From: Thermoproteota archaeon
Lineage (GTDB): Archaea > Korarchaeota > JAOZGF01
Length of the DNA: 7,724 nucleotides
Reading direction: 5' to 3'
Assembly (NCBI GenBank): GCA_027491845.1
Contig: JAOZGF010000023.1
Coordinates: 1 to 7,724, forward strand
The translations under genes were made by a program, and so were the position numbers. The stretch's first letter is position 1. Each line of letters begins with the position of its first letter. Positions 5,471 to 7,724 of the stretch are shown one piece after another. The notes beneath the pieces are model-generated. The model ran no database searches. It was given only the letters and a program-made list of their open reading frames with translations, and was not told the origin of the DNA.

Positions 5471-6796
5471 CTAACAGGAAACCTTAACTTCCTTTCCTAA
5501 AGATTTCTGCGGGCCTGCGTCATCAAAGGCTATTTCTCCGTTGACTATTGTAAGCAATACTTTCCCCTTAACCCTCTTATGGTGAAACGGAGTCCATCCA
5601 CACTTGCTATACATTTCCTCATTTCTAATGACGTAGCTTTTTTTGAGGTCCACTACCGTTAAGTCAGCGTCGAATCCTTCCTTTACTTTCCCCTTATCCT
5701 TTAAATTGAAGATGGCGGCAGGATTCTCAGACGTTATCCTACAAACTCTAAGGATGGATATGTTACCTTTATTTACTTGGTTTAAAAGGAGGGGGAGGAG
5801 GGTTTGGACGCCGGGGAAACCTGGCGAGGCCTCCTCAATCTCCTTCTCTTTTTCCTCCAGCGTATGTGGAGCGTGATCTGAAGCGACAACACTTATTGTT
5901 CCGTTAAGGACAGCTTTAAAAAGTTCAATATTATCTTTTTCTTCTCTTAAAGGGGGGTTAACTTTCCCTACGCTCCCCTTATTGAGGAACTCTTCCTCTG
6001 TAAGGAAAAGGTGATGCGGTGTTACCTCAGCTGTGATGTCGGGTTTTGACAGCTTGATGTTCTGTAAAAGCAACGTCTCTTCCTTTGTTGAAACGTGGCA
6101 AACATGGATTTTCCCTCCTACACTGCAATAAGCCCTTAAAATTTTTTCCATTGCTTTTATGGCGCACTCTCTACTTCTTACTTTCCCATAAAATTTCAGG
6201 GGCTCGAGACCCCGGGCTTCAATTTTTTCTTCCAGTTTAATAATTGTCGAGTGATCTTCCGCGTGCACTGTAACAGGAAGTTTCCTTTCTTTTGTTAATC
6301 TAAGTATTTTTTCCAAATCTTCAACTTGGTTTATGATTAAGTCAGGGTTTTTGTTAGCCATGTAAACCTTTACTGACACAATGTTTTTCGCTCTGGCTAT
6401 TTCATTTAGTTTCCCTTTAGATGAACCGAAGTGGAAACCAAAGTTAATGATGCTTTTCCTCGCATAGGTTCTTTTTTCCTCTAAGTTCGCGTTTGTTAGC
6501 GTCGGTGGATTCGTGTTAGGCATGTCAAGCACTGTTGTCACTCCGCCTGCTGCAGCAGCCATAGAACCTGTTTCCCAGTCCTCCTTGTAACTGTAACCTG
6601 GCTCTCTAAAATGAACATGTACGTCTATTACTCCTGGAAGAACAAGTTTACCCTTCACATCTATTTTTTTCTCCGACGGGTTACTGGAAACCTTTTTTAT
6701 TGCAAATATCTTTCCGTCCTTTATTTCTATGTCCCCTTCAACTAACTCATTTAAGTAGGGGAACTTGGAGTTTTTTAGCGTTAAGTCAACCTGCAC
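5471..6796 (-). CDS. pyrC: Dihydroorotase (class I, PyrC)
   Basis: PyrC closes carbamoyl-aspartate to dihydroorotate, the third step of UMP synthesis, acting directly on the product of PyrB/PyrI. The 441-residue protein is an amidohydrolase of class I length. Metal ligands and active-site residues are visible: DVHVHFREPG (58-67, His60, His62, Arg64), DMPNTNPP (91-98), Lys143 in SVKVYMA as the probable carboxylated bridging lysine, His178 in VHAED, His234 in CHVSTKE, TPHHLFL (259-265), NPPLR (280-284) and Asp307 in ASDHAPH as catalytic base. The closing region GFDADLTVVDL belongs to the small beta-sandwich domain shared with other amidohydrolases. The start is GTG at 6796, 12 bases after the pyrI stop, with GGAG 6 bases upstream. 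It is the last gene of the visible pyrB-pyrI-pyrC operon. Allantoinase and hydantoinase are relatives, but the motifs and the pyrBI neighbours favour dihydroorotase. Confidence 0.95.
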   Translation of the reverse strand: MQVDLTLKNSKFPYLNELVEGDIEIKDGKIFAIKKVSSNPSEKKIDVKGKLVLPGVIDVHVHFREPGYSYKEDWETGSMAAAAGGVTTVLDMPNTNPPTLTNANLEEKRTYARKSIINFGFHFGSSKGKLNEIARAKNIVSVKVYMANKNPDLIINQVEDLEKILRLTKERKLPVTVHAEDHSTIIKLEEKIEARGLEPLKFYGKVRSRECAIKAMEKILRAYCSVGGKIHVCHVSTKEETLLLQNIKLSKPDITAEVTPHHLFLTEEEFLNKGSVGKVNPPLREEKDNIELFKAVLNGTISVVASDHAPHTLEEKEKEIEEASPGFPGVQTLLPLLLNQVNKGNISILRVCRITSENPAAIFNLKDKGKVKEGFDADLTVVDLKKSYVIRNEEMYSKCGWTPFHHKRVKGKVLLTIVNGEIAFDDAGPQKSLGKEVKVSC

Positions 6797-6808
6797 CTTT
6801 CTCTCCGG

Positions 6809-7255
6809 CTACTTTAATTTGAAGTACTCCGGCGTTATGGTTCTCTCACAATAGTGACACATCATTTTTAGGGGGTTCCTAGATATCACGTGGAAGATGT
6901 TTTCAACGTTTTCACGTGGCTTATTTGTTATACAGTTTGGGTTTGGACAGGTTAATATGCCCCTTATGGTGTCTGGAAGCCTTATTTTGACTTTTTTTAT
7001 CACTTTAGAATTTCTTATTATGTTTATGGTTGCATTGGGGGCGAATAGGGCCACCCTGTTTATTTCTTCCTCGCTTAACCCCCTTCCTTCCATCTTTATC
7101 AGGTCTTTTTTGCCATACTTCGTGCTTTCCACGTTAATTAAAAGACCTATAACGTCATTGTAGCCTTCAAGCTTCAGTAGTCTCGATATTTTAAACGCGG
7201 TTCCAGGAGGGAGATGATCTATTACAGTCCCGTTTTTTATGTCTAGGAGCCTCAT
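6809..7255 (-). CDS. pyrI: Aspartate carbamoyltransferase regulatory subunit PyrI
   Basis: PyrI pairs with PyrB to make the large regulated aspartate carbamoyltransferase, binding nucleotide effectors in its N-terminal domain and PyrB through its C-terminal zinc domain. The 148 residues match the family length. The N-terminal domain has NGTVIDHLPPGTA (8-20), which forms part of the nucleotide site, and LLINVESTKYGKKDLIKMEG (38-57). The zinc domain has four cysteines in two pairs, CPNPNC (103-108) and CHYC (133-136). RLPDTIRGILTCPN marks the domain junction. All expected residues are present, so allosteric control is likely kept. ATG 7255 shares a base with the pyrB stop (TAATG), with AGGTG 7 bases upstream, so the subunits are probably made in a coupled way. 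Confidence 0.97.
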   Translation of the reverse strand: MRLLDIKNGTVIDHLPPGTAFKISRLLKLEGYNDVIGLLINVESTKYGKKDLIKMEGRGLSEEEINRVALFAPNATINIIRNSKVIKKVKIRLPDTIRGILTCPNPNCITNKPRENVENIFHVISRNPLKMMCHYCERTITPEYFKLK

Positions 7256-7724
7256 TACAATACACCTGTTACCAAACCAACCAAAGCCATACGCACAGGT
7301 ACGCCATAGGATGCCTGCAGAAAATATTTTGCCTGAGGCATTTTATCGACTTCTGGAGATATTTCATCCACTATGGGGAGCGGGTGAAGCAAATAAGTGT
7401 CTTTGCCTTTCAGTATTTCCCCAGTGATTCTGTAGGCCTTCTTAACCCTTTGAAGTTCTAAGACGTCAGGGTATCTTTCTTCCTGTATTCTGCATGCATA
7501 GATAACTTTATTTTCATTTATTGCTTTTCTTAGGTCATTTGTTTCTTTTATTTCAACTCCATACTTAGCTATCACTTCTTCTTTAAGTTCATCAGGCATT
7601 CTTAGTTCAGGTGGGGAGACAAGGGTTATTGTTGCATCAAACATTGCTAGTCCGTAGAGGAGGGAGTGCATCGTCCTTGCATATTTTAAGTCGCCTATTA
7701 GGGCTATTCTTTCATTTTTTATGT
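7255..7724 (-). CDS. pyrB: Aspartate carbamoyltransferase catalytic subunit PyrB (partial, runs off right edge)
   Basis: PyrB joins carbamoyl phosphate to aspartate, the first committed step of pyrimidine synthesis. The frame stays open to the right edge; a methionine at 7671 is internal, because the codons before it complete IGDLKYARTMHSL, the conserved hinge and active-site motif (usually GDLKYGRTVHSL). About 156 C-terminal residues are visible, roughly half of a usual 300-310. Other motifs are RIQEERYPD (the loop carrying the aspartate-binding arginine), LLHPLPIVDEI, and KYFLQASYGVPVRMAL near the C-terminus. The residue after HPLP is Ile, where Arg is usual. The carbamoyl-phosphate-binding N-terminal domain, the start and the operon promoter lie outside the window. 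It is followed by pyrI with a one-base overlap. Confidence 0.95.
   Translation of the reverse strand, partial: IKNERIALIGDLKYARTMHSLLYGLAMFDATITLVSPPELRMPDELKEEVIAKYGVEIKETNDLRKAINENKVIYACRIQEERYPDVLELQRVKKAYRITGEILKGKDTYLLHPLPIVDEISPEVDKMPQAKYFLQASYGVPVRMALVGLVTGVL

Noticed and set aside
5643..5876. Plus-strand open frame opposite pyrC
   Set aside because: It overlaps conserved dihydroorotase sequence including the ASDHAPH motif and shows only serine/phenylalanine-rich antisense composition.
6897..7427. Plus-strand open frames (6897-7163, 7239-7427) opposite pyrI and pyrB
   Set aside because: They are antisense to conserved subunits of aspartate carbamoyltransferase; the hydrophobic look of the first comes from reading pyrI codons backwards.

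Overview
The window looks like chromosomal DNA from an archaeon. The evidence is a single-domain HisI without HisE, a HisF with a long insertion before its GGRKPTG motif, a separate PyrI regulatory subunit beside PyrB, a secreted protein with many N-glycosylation sequons and a C-terminal membrane anchor, and TATA-like rather than -10/-35 promoter elements. Arginine is written mostly with AGA/AGG, which is common in thermophilic archaea. I cannot name a lineage from this sequence; thermophily is an inference.

Layout. (1) Positions 1-1187, plus strand: the 3' end of a histidine operon, with a few codons of a probable hisA, then hisF and hisI, the last two joined by an ATGA overlap. (2) Positions 1205-2744, plus strand: an unrecognised membrane-anchored extracytoplasmic protein, then an AIM24/TIGR00266-family protein. 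Both may be read through from the his genes, but a TATA-like element just before the AIM24 gene suggests it also has its own promoter. (3) Positions 2770-5436: a complete NitT/TauT-type ABC importer. Its ATPase is on the minus strand, diverging from a plus-strand binding protein-permease pair. A 14-bp AT-only palindrome lies in the 110-bp divergent gap and could act as a promoter in both directions. (4) Positions 5471-7724, minus strand: a pyrimidine operon read pyrB-pyrI-pyrC. It encodes both aspartate carbamoyltransferase subunits and dihydroorotase; pyrB runs off the right edge.

How the genes work together. HisF and HisI catalyse steps of histidine synthesis, HisF also releasing AICAR to purine synthesis. 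PyrB/PyrI and PyrC catalyse consecutive early steps of UMP synthesis. The transporter takes up an unknown small molecule, of the sulfonate/nitrate/thiamine-precursor kind by family. Genes are packed tightly and no stretch over 300 bases lacks a gene. I found no RNA gene, mobile element, CRISPR array or long repeat.

Most of the window is ordinary core metabolism. The points worth a second look are the unrecognised glycoprotein-like gene, the divergent palindrome, the Cys-Cys motif in the binding protein, and an unusual residue after the HPLP motif of PyrB. I did not find convincing evidence of a new multi-gene system.
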